64,000 nucleotides of DNA from positions 136,489,004-136,553,003 of the forward strand of contig NC_055989.1 in assembly GCF_018446385.1 (NCBI RefSeq), read 5' to 3'. Under the pieces are notes generated by a model. It searched no databases. It saw nothing but the letters and a program-made list of their open reading frames with translations, and was not told where the DNA came from. Source of the DNA: Zingiber officinale. Its lineage: Eukaryota > Streptophyta > Magnoliopsida > Zingiberales > Zingiberaceae. Both the position numbers and the translations under genes were made by a program. Of this stretch, positions 54,201 to 64,000 are shown piece after piece (the stretch's first letter is position 1; each line of letters starts with the position of its first letter).

Positions 54201-55747
54201 CTGATGAAGGATCAGATAAATGTTGCTGAAGCTCAACTGATGCCATTTCTTCTTCTACTCCTTTCTTGTGCTGTCTATCAGTAGTGAAAGTAATTTGTTC
54301 AGATGAGATATATTCAAAATTTTGCAGAACAAATAGCTGGGAATCCTCTACAGCAACTTCCTGCTTGTAATTCGAATAGACTTCTTCTACTCCTTTCTTA
54401 TGCTGTCTATCACTCAAATACTTGTTGTCCATTGATGGAACTGAGTAATGTTGCTCAACTTTTGTCCCTGTATCATCCACACTTTTCTCCTGAAAGTGAT
54501 CAGTACTCTCAAGATATTTGTCAGCTACACTTGAAGTTACAAGTTCTTCTGAAGATGGAAGAGATTCTGGCGGAATGGATAATGTGCTTGCTTCTTCCAT
54601 AACTGAGGAATATGTTCAGCCCACTTACAGATTATCCATCTAAATGGCACCACACTTGGCACAATAAGCCAACAAAGATTAGGTTAAACATATTCAGCTA
54701 ATGTAGCCACAAAAAATTATCATGCATATAAATCCAAGTAAATTCATGTCGTTGGTGCAACACTACCATACCAAATACGTCGTCCTTGTCAAACTGCAAA
54801 CCAGAAAATTGAAAAACTAAAATATTTGTCACATTTAATAAGCCTTATATACGTGTTCTTAAATGGAAGCAAATGACAAAACAATAGTCTCATGTAAATC
54901 TATTATTTTTTCTATTAACAGAACACAATTATTATCGTACATTCTTTCAAACTATTAGCCCAAGAATCATCAACACAAACCATCAAGAAGAGTTATACAA
55001 GCTCATTAAACTGACCTCCTGATCTATAAAAGTTTTTTTTTTTTTGTCGTATGTTTTCACAATTGGCCATCAGATTAAATGGAGTCAATTGTGTACTGGT
55101 TATCACTGGTCCATGACAAGTATAACTATCCCAACTCAAATAAACGTCGATGAAGGAACAGCTTGAAGATGTCCAAAGCAACTCCCAAGTACTTTTCCAA
55201 TTAGTTTTTGATCCCAATTCGAAGAGAGGAAGGCAAGAAGGTTTGTTTGTGATCCTATATGGGAATTTTACTCAGTTTATATGAGTTGCAACACAATATT
55301 TTTTTGTAAACTATCAAACATTCAAAAACAAAGTTTTTATTCAACGAAAAATTCCTGAAGTCTGATAAATGACGTATCCTATGGTTTTGAAGCTCATCAA
55401 GGAGATGGAAAGATCAACAAAGTCACACTCCTAATAAAGAGTGAAAACCCAAAAAATGGAGTAAAGACAACAAGAAGTATCTATCGGTAGTTTCACGTTC
55501 TAAAGAAAGGCAAAAGGCAACATACAACATGAAGCTTTCAGAAGGCCTTGAATAAAGTTGCGTGATATCAACTCATACAATTAATCAGTTTCCGTTCCTG
55601 ACTATTGTTAATCTTTGTACATTTGTCACCCCTAAACGGCCATCAAAATCTTATCCATGCTAAGCAACTCCAAGGATCAAATTGAGGAAAGCAAGAGAAG
55701 CAAATTAACATGATGAAACGCGAGAGATGACTTACTCGTTTTTCCAT
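51261..55747 (-). CDS. WEB1-like coiled-coil protein (chloroplast movement family), four coding exons
   Basis: Proposed exons on the minus strand: 55747-55736 (MEKR), 54793-54772 (22 nt), 54602-53302, 53192-51261. All junctions are GT…AG, and the exon lengths (12, 22, 1301, 1932) sum to 3267, giving 1088 aa. Residues 1-425 are low-complexity, with several copies of a QLQQHLSDPSS-KPLS-like repeat and DRQHKKGVEE. VVNKFGGSYDW (about 427-437) is the conserved lead-in of the WEB family. Residue 446 onward is a long coiled coil (AKVQVLKEMEGTERLIEELK, EIEKKVEELTMEL) typical of DUF827. The tail is basic (KKKKSVFWKF). Arabidopsis WEB1 acts with PMI2 in the cytosol to keep light-induced chloroplast movement fast. 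If the first two exons are wrong, translation can start at the ATG at 54600. The last two exons are firm; the first two are inferred. Confidence 0.85.
53193..53301 (-). other. Intron 3 of the WEB1-like gene
   Basis: 109 nt. Donor GTAATA directly after …TTTGCA, acceptor ACATGCAG before AAACAAAAG. It lies in phase 0 between FGGSYDW-containing exon 3 and the coiled-coil exon. Without splicing, stops follow the donor. Confidence 0.88.
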
Positions 55748-55852
55748 CGCCAGGAAGTCGATGAAGGACGAAACCGCGGTAATGGATAGCAGAGAAAAGA
55801 AAATTAACTAGGAACAAGGATCGAAGAACAAAACAGGGCTGGCTAGTCTTCT

Positions 55853-56699
55853 CCTGACTCTTCCTAGCCAGGACTCGGTCGTGATTAATTAATTATTCGT
55901 TTACTTTGCCATGGTTGGACACGCCTCTTCCCTCGGACGTCATCGAAATGCCTCTCTTCTCACTCGTGGGGTTGACCAAACCGCGCCGGGGCACATTTGG
56001 GAGGGAGCTAACTCCAGGCCGCTGCCATAAAATATTTTGCTTAGCTGGGAACTGAACAGAGATTGGAGTGGAATTAAAGGCGCGCATTTGATTAATTCTG
56101 TTGTGCTCAAGTGATTAACGGAAACAACTGGAAGGAATATAAATAAAAAAATGTAGCGAAAGTGTAATGGAGACAACTAGAAGGGAAAACTGATTATGGC
56201 TGGCCTAAACTATCTTCAGCCATGGAAGCTGTGCTCTTATTGTTATTTATCACTAAATGTTTGACAACAATATGCTCTTCACCATACCATTCTGATATTT
56301 TGTTTGGTGCTTTTTAAATGCCCAAAGTTTATTTTTGATGAGGGAATGCATCCGCCAAGTGGATTAGAAGCCAAGCTACTTGCAATATTTTTGAGACTCT
56401 GCTAAACATAAAATTAAAAAAACAACAAAGGACCACTAAATTGCTGTAGTTTATTGGTGCATAATTAAAGTTTTTAGAGGAGACTAACTAGGTGCTGGAT
56501 AATTTTGGCAGTGTATTGGCATGTAGATGAGCAAAAGGATTTTGGGGTTAGATCTCCATTGGTGAAGTATAGTGTTAGGACCAATGAGATGAGTAATACT
56601 GATTCAAAATTTACTCTGGATATCAAGGTCATAAAAAAAAATAGGCGGAAATAAAACAAACATATACAATCCTATTTACCATAATCATTAACATGTTTA
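55853..56699. other. 5' flank of the WEB1-like gene, no gene seen
   Basis: The transcript of the WEB1-like gene probably starts between 55760 and 55900. The rest is intergenic, with small open frames (55893-56176) lacking domains. No mobile-element ends were found up to 56700. Confidence 0.45.
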
Positions 56700-56703
56700 T
56701 GTT

Positions 56704-57240
56704 GGTGATTAGATGACCTAATTAGAAGGAGTGAATTGACACTTGAAAGTATATTTCTCAACTACTCTTGCTTTGATATCAAGGTTACCAGCATAATAAA
56801 CACAATAAAAATAAACAAAACATAGAAGCAAGGTTACATATCACACATTTTTTAAAGTGATTTAGCGGCCGCTAGGCTCCTACATCATGACCATGATCCA
56901 CTGATGATCCATCAGTGGATCATGTGGGATTGAATTACGTGCTTTGGGGCCGTCAATTTAGGTAGTTCACAACCCCAGGCGGCTACTCGAAGACATATTG
57001 ATTCGTTAGATGAATCACACCTAGAAATCCTTTATTTTTTTCCTTTCTTGAAACCGTCCAGAGGCGTAGAACCCTTTACAATCTTTTAGCAAGAGATAGA
57101 AGAATGATAAATTTACAAATGTCAAATAGAGAGAAAGTAATAGCTCAAACAATAAGATTTTAAGCCATATCAGCCATTGAAACTTTACTACAGAGCTTCG
57201 AAGCAAAGACTTACTTCATTGCTAGACTTTTTTTAATTCA
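56704..57240 (-). repeat. Decayed LTR of the TR-GAG type, downstream part
   Basis: It begins TGTTGGTGATTAGATGACC and keeps, in order, GTGAATTGACACTTG, AAACACAATAAAAATAAACA, GTGATTTAGCGGCCGCTAGG and GCTCCTACATCATGA, paralleling the TGTTGGGATCC … GGAAAATACAAAGAAACG … GAGATTAGGGCTCCTACTCC order of element B's LTR. An inverted repeat GATCCACTGATGATCC-ATCAGTGGATC lies near 56900. Confidence 0.5.
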
Positions 57241-57950
57241 GAGTATTCTTCTTATGATTTTCTTTAATTTTCTTATTTTAAATAACCATTTTCTTATTTA
57301 AAAGTGATTTTTTAGAAATTATTTTGAAATTAGTGAGAAGCTAAGGTATGAAGTATTTAAAAATAGAAGTCAAAAGCTAATACAAGGTAAAATTGGATAT
57401 TTGATGAATAATTACTTTTAAGCTTAATTTTTAGTTAAATAACAATAATATTCTTAAACTATATAAATTAATTTTTTAAATTATCTAAATATAATTTTGA
57501 TACACTATTTGTTTATATAATTATTATTATATTTTAAATATTATATCAAAATTATTATTTTTTATATTGACAAAATATATCAAATTAATAAAAAATGACA
57601 AAATTTATATAAATACAAGAAATATGTATAAAAAATCTAGAAATACAAATTATATAAAAATATAAAATAGTATTTAAAAAATAAATATCACAGGAGTGTG
57701 GTGACAATTATGTAAAATGATAAATTTATTAAAGTCATAAATGTGGTGGTAATTATATAAAATAATAAATTTATTAAGATCATAGATGTCAACTTTTAAT
57801 GTTAGACCATAAAAAAAATAAAAGTAAGAAAAAAATATCAAATTCTTGTTTCTAACTTTTGAGTTAAAGTTACAGAAGGTGAAACAAAAGTTGACATTCA
57901 CACACTCAAAAGTACTTTCATGTGGTTAGAATTTAAAAATGCTTAATAGA
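57241..57950. other. AT-rich stretch, no gene seen
   Basis: Very AT-rich with closed frames and a short imperfect repeat near 57690-57790 (GGTGGTAATTATATAAAATA-like). It may be an insertion that separates two parts of one decayed LTR. Confidence 0.4.
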
Positions 57951-58826
57951 AGCTCTACCAAGCACTCTCTAAGTGTTGTTCTAAGCCCTCTAGTCGACTA
58001 GGGTAGCATCCAACCTTCTAGAACTCATTATTTCCATTTACCTAATGCTCGAAATTTATCTTGATGCTCTAGCCATCTGAGATAGTCGGTCACTTGGATT
58101 GTGGTTCCCTCAAAAGATTCTAGTCGCTTAGACCTTATTTATTTCATTTACTAGGAGCTAGATGCTTGTCCTTTTCTCAGGTTGCCTTAAATCACTTTGG
58201 TCATGATTTGGTTGCTTGGAATGAAATGTTACCAAAATTTTATCAAATCAAATCTTATCCAATCTGTTCCATCAACTCCCCTTCTGATTGCCTACATAAC
58301 TTCCGGTCACATAGAATTCTTGTCGACCTACAAACCTTTCGATCACTCGGAAGCTAACTTTTCCAGTTACACAAAGTTAGTCCAAGCAGATATAAGTTAA
58401 AAATTATATTCAAAATAGTTACTTTTTGTCAACTATATATCTGACTTTAATTTTCATACTCTTGGTAGTTTTTTTGGACAAGTCAACCGCCTAGTTGTAC
58501 GGAGACTACCCACATCTCAAATAGAAGGACTCCCCCTAACCTTCTTTGTTAAAAAGTTCTCTCTTGGACTTACTTTGCTTGGTTACCCAAGACTTACCTT
58601 ACCTAGTTTTTGATTATGCTGATCTAATGAGACTTCTTTTACATGGTGTTTAGTCTCTTTAACCAATTAGGATTTCCTCTATCTAGTGGACACTAGTATT
58701 CCTAACCCAACAAGACTTCTTTTGCATGGTGTTTGATTTTCTTGACCTATCAGAATTTGTTTTGTGAAGTTACTTTACACCTACACACTTAACAAACATA
58801 TTAGAAACTCTAATGTCTAAATTTTT
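57951..58826 (-). repeat. Decayed LTR of the TR-GAG type, upstream part
   Basis: It contains CTAGTCGACTAGGG (near 57990), the same palindrome word as solo LTR C, then degenerate units of the type ACCCAAGACTTACC and AACCCAACAAGACTTC that recall the hairpin arrays read on the opposite strand. It is too decayed to fix ends. Confidence 0.42.
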
Positions 58827-59310
58827 TGTTAGTGCAATCGACGTCTAGAGTATTGATGATTTAATTTGAATAATATGTTTAAGGGAGTGTGACCAAATAA
58901 CTTGATCATGGTTGATCAAGTTAAGTGAAGAGTCCAAGTCAAGATTATCTTGAAGTTTAGAAGTGAGTGAGAAGTCCAAGTAGGACCAAATACTTGGCAG
59001 GTTGGTGGAAAGACTTAATGGGACTAGGCAATGAAAGTCCTAGTGGGACTAGGCATAGAGAAGTCTTAGTTGAAAATCAGACAATGAAAGACCTAGTGGG
59101 GCTACGCAGTGAAAGACCTAGTGGAACTAGGTAAAGGGAAGTCCTGGTTGGAAACTAGAAAGTGGAAGTCCTAGCGAGACTAGCACTGAAAGACCTAGTT
59201 GGGAACTAGACAATAAAAGTTTTAGCAAGGCTAGACAGTGGAAGACTTAGTTGGAAACTAGACAAACCTAATTAAGAACTGTAAGATCGAACTCGATGTT
59301 ACAAGGGGGA
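58827..59310 (+). repeat. Decayed plus-strand LTR of the hairpin-array type
   Basis: It starts TGTTAGTGCAATCGACG, then GTGTGACCAAATAACTTG, TGATCATGGTTGATCA (inverted repeat) and a run of units such as AAGTCCTAGTGGGACTAGGC and AAGACCTAGTTGGGAACTAG, each a CCTAG … CTAGG hairpin after AAGTC or AAGAC. This is the plan of element A's U3. It ends near ACAAGGGGGAGAATAATG. Confidence 0.62.
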
Positions 59311-59569
59311 GAATAATGTTATGAATTTTACGAACTGATATTTTAAAAAATAACAAATAAATATAATAATAGTACAGTGGAAATAGATATTAATCTAATA
59401 GTTTATCAGATAAATCAGAAATATAAGTTAAGCACAATTAAATCAAGGCAGAAATAGACACATGTAGTAATAATAATAATATGATTCTTATTTCTAAATT
59501 TATGGAGAAACCTTATAAAAAATAATCTAAAAATTAGGTACAATAATAAATAAGGTAACTGTTGGATCA
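59311..59569. other. AT-rich spacer, no gene seen
   Basis: AT-rich DNA between a decayed LTR and LTR F. Nothing recognisable. Confidence 0.4.
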
Positions 59570-59728
59570 ATACACACGTGAAAGGGGGTGGGGGTGAATC
59601 ACGTGATTTTCAAAAAACTTGTTTTCTGGTTTTTAAAATTACGAGTGCGAACCCAATGGAAAATAAATAAGAAATCGAAAACAAAAATCACAAGAAAACA
59701 CAGTCGATTTACTTAGTTCGGAGCCTTC

Positions 59729-62142
59729 TGTAACGATCCCACCCTCCTCTCTACTAGTCTGTGAGGGTGGGACGTTACTAAACTATTAACTTTACTTAAC
59801 TAGTGTTGCTCACATGAAGATAGTAACACTTAAAACTCTCAGAAACTCGAAACATGCAATAAGTAACAGTTGAAAACATAAATAACTCATCTATACATTC
59901 TACTCAAGCATTTGTTCTCAACTAAAACTATATATCAATCTGAACATGCATGCATCAATAATACAACTCAAATAATGGAACTAATGTGCATAGCAATTTA
60001 AGTGGAAAAATTCTAAATACATAAAAATATTCTATGAATAAACCATCAACATGAAAGAATAGTTCTAACAATGCAAAAAGGACATGATCCACCTAAATTT
60101 CACTAACAATCTAAATACAAAATTTAGATAAATTCTTTAAGAAAATCCCAAGGCTTCCATAGTCCAGACATCACACATCCATCTACACCTCCTTGTGGCC
60201 TTCCTTCACTATAGCTTTCCTTTTCCTTTATCTGCAGTAAGAGGAAATTCAACTATAAGCAGATGCTTAGTAAGCGCTATCTAACTCACAAAACTCGAAT
60301 ATGCATGTGAACAAGAATGAATCTAAAAACTGAATGCTTTAAAAGAAACACTACTCATGCTCATCTAATAGCAAAGGAATCAAAACAGACTGGAATGCTA
60401 AACATGTAAAGCTGCTCATGCTCATCTAATAGCAATAAGAAAATCTAAAACATGTAAGAATAAAAGAGCTAAGCTTGCTGATTTTTAAACTTATGGGAAG
60501 CTTATTCCATTTGTTCAAAACTTATACTTTTATACTTCAAAATAATAATCTCTTGGGTCCAGGCTTAGTACCATTTGCGCGCTCCCTAATAGAAACTGAG
60601 GTAGCGAGCCACCAGTCCTACAAGGTTAAAGACCTTGGTCTTACCAGGGCCGAGACCTCGGAAACAATCACCTGGATTTGTTTAACGACAACCTTAGAAG
60701 TCGGGTACTAGCCTCTTTAAGTAAAATATACTTGTTACTTGTTAATACTTCTAATACGAAGAATGCCTCGGCAATTAAACAGTAAGCTAAAAAAAACTGT
60801 TCACATTCATTTCAAATATATAGAAAACTAAACTAAACCATTTTCATGTTCACTGGCTAACCACCAAATCTGAAACCTGCAAGGCTCAAAATGATCCGGT
60901 CATGCCCTTTGAGGTAACAACATGTAGAAATCTAAACAGGGAAAATCTGAACTGCATACTAAAGAGGAATTGTATATGCTTATCAATTCAGCAAAAGAAT
61001 AAATCTGCACTTCTACTACGAGCTGTTCATGCCTAGTTACTAGTAACGAAACAAAAGAAATTCTGGTTGCATACTAAAGAAACTGTTCGTGCCCCTTTCA
61101 TGGCACAAACCTGTACTGCACAGCAACTCCAAAGGGTTGTTCATACACCTCTAAAGAGTTTAATAGAACACCTATATTCCACATACAAGCAGATTCCAGG
61201 TTTTTTTTTTTATTATAGAGCAACAGAATTCCTTAAGCTAGCTACAGCAGAAATGAAAAGAGAAGACAAATCTCGGAATTACTCTCAACCCCCTAATAAC
61301 CTCAAGTCTGTACAGCATGTTCCGAAGCCAAGAGGAAAACTAAATCAAAATCTGAAAATACTAGTTCATAAAACAACATATTCCAAAATATGAAGAAATC
61401 CAAACTATATGCCTACCCTATACAATTCATTTCCTTTCTTTGAGCTTCACGGTAGCAACTAAAAAAAAACACAGCACCCTTCACAGCATGCTTCGGGAAT
61501 CAAGAAGAACAAGAATCCGAAACTACTCCTACTGCAGGTGAGAAGCACTTACCCTTGTTCTTGGACTTACAACCGAAATCAGCTTCTAGGGTTTCGGAGG
61601 AGCTTGAGATTTCAGCAACTTCTTCACATCTACACGCTCTCCTCGACGAGGTGATCGCGATGGTGTGGAAGGCTCTCAGAATCGACCCTTGGCCAGCCGC
61701 CGGAGATGAAGCCCTAGCTTCGGCTTTGTTTTCCGCCCGAGCACCACCGTTGCACGCAAGAGAGAGATGAGGAAGAGGTTTAGGTCAAGGCAAAAATAAA
61801 ACCTTCCTCTCTTAACTTATCCTTTTTAATACCTAGATATTCCTGTTATCTAATACTGCTTAAATTATTTTCGCCCTCTCTTTGATCAGCACGGCCTTGC
61901 TGGGTTCCTGGTTATCTGAAACAACTTAAGACTTTGCTTAACTAGAGGTCTCCGGTTCGATCCTCGGCCCGACCTCTTTTTGCCTTAAATTCGTTTTTTT
62001 TTTGTAAAAATACCAAACGAACTCCAAAAATTGCATAAAAATACTCTAAAAATTTCTAAAAATCTCTAGAATATTTTTAAAGCATTTCTAAATATTTTTA
62101 AGTACTATTAGGACTCGTAATGAGGAAATTTGGGTTGTTACA
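59729..62142. mobile_element. Solo LTR G, probably Ty3/Gypsy, 2.4 kb
   Basis: Perfect target duplication CCTTC (59724-59728 and 62143-62147). It starts TGTAACGATCCCACC and ends GGGTTGTTACA. Long LTRs with TGTAACGA-type starts are typical of Tekay-like Gypsy elements. No internal genes, primer site or second LTR are present. A short frame at 61555-61770 (GC-rich, Ala/Arg-rich) lies near the likely transcript start region and is not a gene I can support. Orientation was not determined. Confidence 0.75.
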
Positions 62143-62524
62143 CCTTCGACAACTTCTACTCCAAGACCCAGGTCCCGCGAACCTACCGATGGGTAATCCA
62201 CTAAAAATCTCTTCCGGTACTTCCGGAAGAGGGAATCAAGTACAAAAAGGATTAGAACAAGTGCAACACACTGCACTTGTCATTTTGTAGAAATTAAGTA
62301 CACAAACAAAATTCGTTACCAACACTTAAGGATCAAAATGGGAGTGCTAGTGTATCGTTATCGGTCTACCGACCGCGATCGAAAGTCCTCGGAACAGTCA
62401 TCAGGTGAAATAGCTTTGCAGCAGAGTTGTAGTAGAAGCCTGGAGCAGTCAGAAGCTCAAACGAATGCGTAATAACTCGTATATCAGTGTTCTATCAAAG
62501 CCTTCTTGAGACTGCCTTAAATAG

Positions 62525-62705
62525 GGCTTGGAAGGCGCCTTCCATAGCTATTGAAGATGCCTTCAACCTGGTAAATTTAATCCTGAACAGCCCGACACTT
62601 ATCCGAGACTACGTCCAAAATTTATCTTGTGGAAGGCGCCTTCCATAGCCATGGAAGGCGCCTTCTATAAACAGTATGAAGATGCCTTTATTGTTTGAAG
62701 GTGCC
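62525..62705. repeat. AGGCGCCT palindrome cluster in LTR F
   Basis: GGAAGGCGCCTTCC at about 62529, again near 62632 and 62656, plus decayed forms (GAAGATGCCTTCAA, GAAGGTGCCTTCGG). Layout and word are those of element D. Confidence 0.82.
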
Positions 62706-62903
62706 TTCGGACATTGTTCATCCGAAGGTAAATTTTCTCCTTTGTCCTACAAAACAATATTAGTCCAAATAACCTACAACACAAGAACAATAATAATTAA
62801 TAATAAAGAGTAGTAATTAGTTCCTGTCCTCCCAGAACCAGGAACTAGTCAAGGTCTTAGTTTAGGGCTCCCAAATAGACCTAAACTGGACCGACACTTA
62901 CTG

Positions 62904-63568
62904 TGTTAGGGTTGCAAGGTTGCAAATATAGTCCCACATTGAAAACATATGGGAAAGATCATGAGTTTATAAAAGAAAAGATATTTCCATTGACATGAGA
63001 TATTTTGAGTAGAGTCCAAGAGCAAAACCATGAGGGCTTAGACCCAAAGTGGACAATATCATACCATTACGGAGATATCTAAATCCTTTTCGATCCTACA
63101 ATTGGTATCAGAACATGGATTACAGAAGGTTTAATCACCGATTGTGTACAAGAGCTATGGTCTGATTAAGCCATGTGGGTACAATATTGACCTCGAACAA
63201 AGAAAGTGGGGGTCCTATTTTCGGATCAAGAGAACCAGACACCGGGCAGGAAGTCCTAGTTGCGGCTAGGCAAGGAAGTCCTAGTAGGTCGGGTGGGCCA
63301 AGGGGCAGGAAGACCTAGTGGGTCGAGGATCGGACGTGGGAAGCTTGTGGTCCTTTGTTTGAGGGGGGGATTGTTAGGGTTGCAAGGTTACAAACATAGT
63401 CCCACATTGAAAACACATGGGAAAGATCATAGATTTATAAGAGAAAATATATCTCGATTGGCATTAGGCCTTTTGGGTAGAGCCCAAGAGCAAAACCATA
63501 AGAGTTTAGGCTCAAAGTGGATAATATCATACCATTGTGGAGATATCTAAATTCTTTTCGATCCTACA
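62904..63568 (+). mobile_element. TRIM (miniature terminal-repeat retrotransposon), 665 bp
   Basis: Two 197-bp LTRs (62904-63100 and 63372-63568), TGTTAGGGTTGC … GATCCTACA, flank a 271-bp interior that begins with a tRNA-iMet primer site (TGGTATCAGAACATGG, 63103) and ends in a polypurine tract (GAGGGGGGGA, 63361-63370). Flanks TACTG and TATTG match at four of five bases. No coding capacity. The LTRs are similar but not identical. A decayed relative lies at 3338-3505. Confidence 0.9.
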
Positions 63569-63686
63569 TATTGTCCCTCAACTGGGACACACCCTCATAA
63601 GGTCACTCTCCTCCAGTGACTTACCTTAACTTACCAATTTACCAAACATTCGGTCAGTTAGACCGTTAGTGCAAATTGCACTAATA

Positions 63687-64000
63687 ATTTTTCCCTTTTT
63701 GATGCATTGACAACCTAGGTTAAGTTAGAAAAAAATGCAAACATAATAGACAAATGATGTGGTTTAAGTTATTCGGATTTTGGTGTTTGCTAACTTTTCG
63801 ATGTTTGCTAACTTAATCCCTATTCCTCCCCCTTTGACATTCATCAAAAACATGAATAAACAACTAAGCAAACAAAATGTGTTAAGTAAAGTAATCAGAA
63901 AAAATTTGACAATAAGATAATTTTTAAAATTACTTGGGGAAGTTAAAAAAAAATTATAATCATAAAAGCTTTTCAAAGTGTTTTCAACATATGTTAAAAT
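63687..64000 (-). other. 3' internal region of the element owning LTR F
   Basis: It starts with a pyrimidine-rich TTTTTCCCTTTTTGATG (polypurine tract on the minus strand) and continues with TCCTCCCCCTTTGACATTCA, like the non-coding regions next to the 3' LTRs of elements B and D. No gene. It continues beyond the window. Confidence 0.6.

Larger units (their letters stand above)
59570..63686 (-). mobile_element. LTR F (3' LTR of a D-related element that leaves the window)
   Basis: It begins TGTTGGATCAATACACACG, like the LTR ends of element D, and in order has GAAAGGGGGTGGGGGTGAAT, ACTTAGTTCGGAGCCTT, a TATA-like box (minus-sense TATTTAAGG near 62515), GGAAGGCGCCTTCC palindromes (62525-62705), CCGACACTTACTG and a degenerate TAATA end. 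It is followed by a CCCTTTTTGATG stretch like the polypurine tracts of B and D, so the element runs on to the right. Two insertions are inside it: solo LTR G and a TRIM. Without them it is about 1.03 kb. Confidence 0.72.

Noticed and set aside
61555..61770. 71-codon GC-rich frame
   Set aside because: Lies inside solo LTR G; short, low-complexity, no domain. GC-rich blocks are common in such LTRs.
61950..61975. Possible tRNA or SINE box B (GGTTCGATCC)
   Set aside because: No box A at the right distance, no cloverleaf, no target duplication; it lies within a solo LTR.

Overview
The window is nuclear DNA from a flowering plant with a repeat-rich genome. The evidence is an intronless P-class PPR gene, a WEB1-family blue-light chloroplast-movement gene with plant-type GT-AG introns, and many Ty1/Copia and Ty3/Gypsy LTR retrotransposons, a LINE, SINEs, a TRIM and DNA-transposon derivatives. 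A monocot (perhaps Zingiberales) is my guess and cannot be proved from the sequence. I see no tRNA or rRNA gene, CRISPR array or bacterial operon.

Only three host genes are supported, all on the minus strand: a 178-codon conserved plant protein of unknown function (97-633), a mitochondrial-type PPR protein matching Arabidopsis At4g19890 (6347-8446), and a WEB1-like coiled-coil gene of four coding exons including a 22-nt microexon (51261-55747).

Left arm (0.85-10 kb): a decayed LINE (1850-3650) split by an old TRIM LTR, a Ty3/Gypsy integrase scrap, a SINE with a perfect 15-bp target duplication, and a decayed LTR. Central arm (11.2-49.7 kb) is nested retrotransposons. An old Athila-like Gypsy element (11185-35316, +) is split in its integrase by element A (14731-21758, +) and further on by a solo LTR C (22416-30868), itself split by element B (23393-30746, -). 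Next is a decayed Copia element (35555-49667, -) whose RNase H is split by element D (36331-43405, -), whose integrase is split by a D-family solo LTR (45737-46961), whose reverse transcriptase holds a SINE fragment, and whose 5' LTR holds an 8-bp-TSD hAT-like element. A 1.27-kb terminal-inverted-repeat element lies directly 3' of the WEB1-like gene. Right arm (56.2-64 kb): decayed LTRs, then a D-related LTR (59570-63686) that continues into an element leaving the window and carries a 2.4-kb Gypsy-type solo LTR and a complete 665-bp TRIM.

Elements A, B and D are the most interesting content. Each has two LTRs, a target duplication, a tRNA-iMet primer site, a polypurine tract and a Sire-like Copia gag gene, but no protease, integrase, reverse transcriptase or RNase H; about 2-2.5 kb of non-coding DNA sits where pol would be. 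They fit the gag-only class called TR-GAG and must use enzymes from another element. Their LTRs have an unusual design: a run of short imperfect hairpins, several showing compensatory base changes between copies, followed by a cluster of perfect short palindromes ending just upstream of a TATA box. Each family uses a different palindrome (GATCGATC, GATCGGTC/GACCGATC, AGGCGCCT, AGTCGACT) in the same place.
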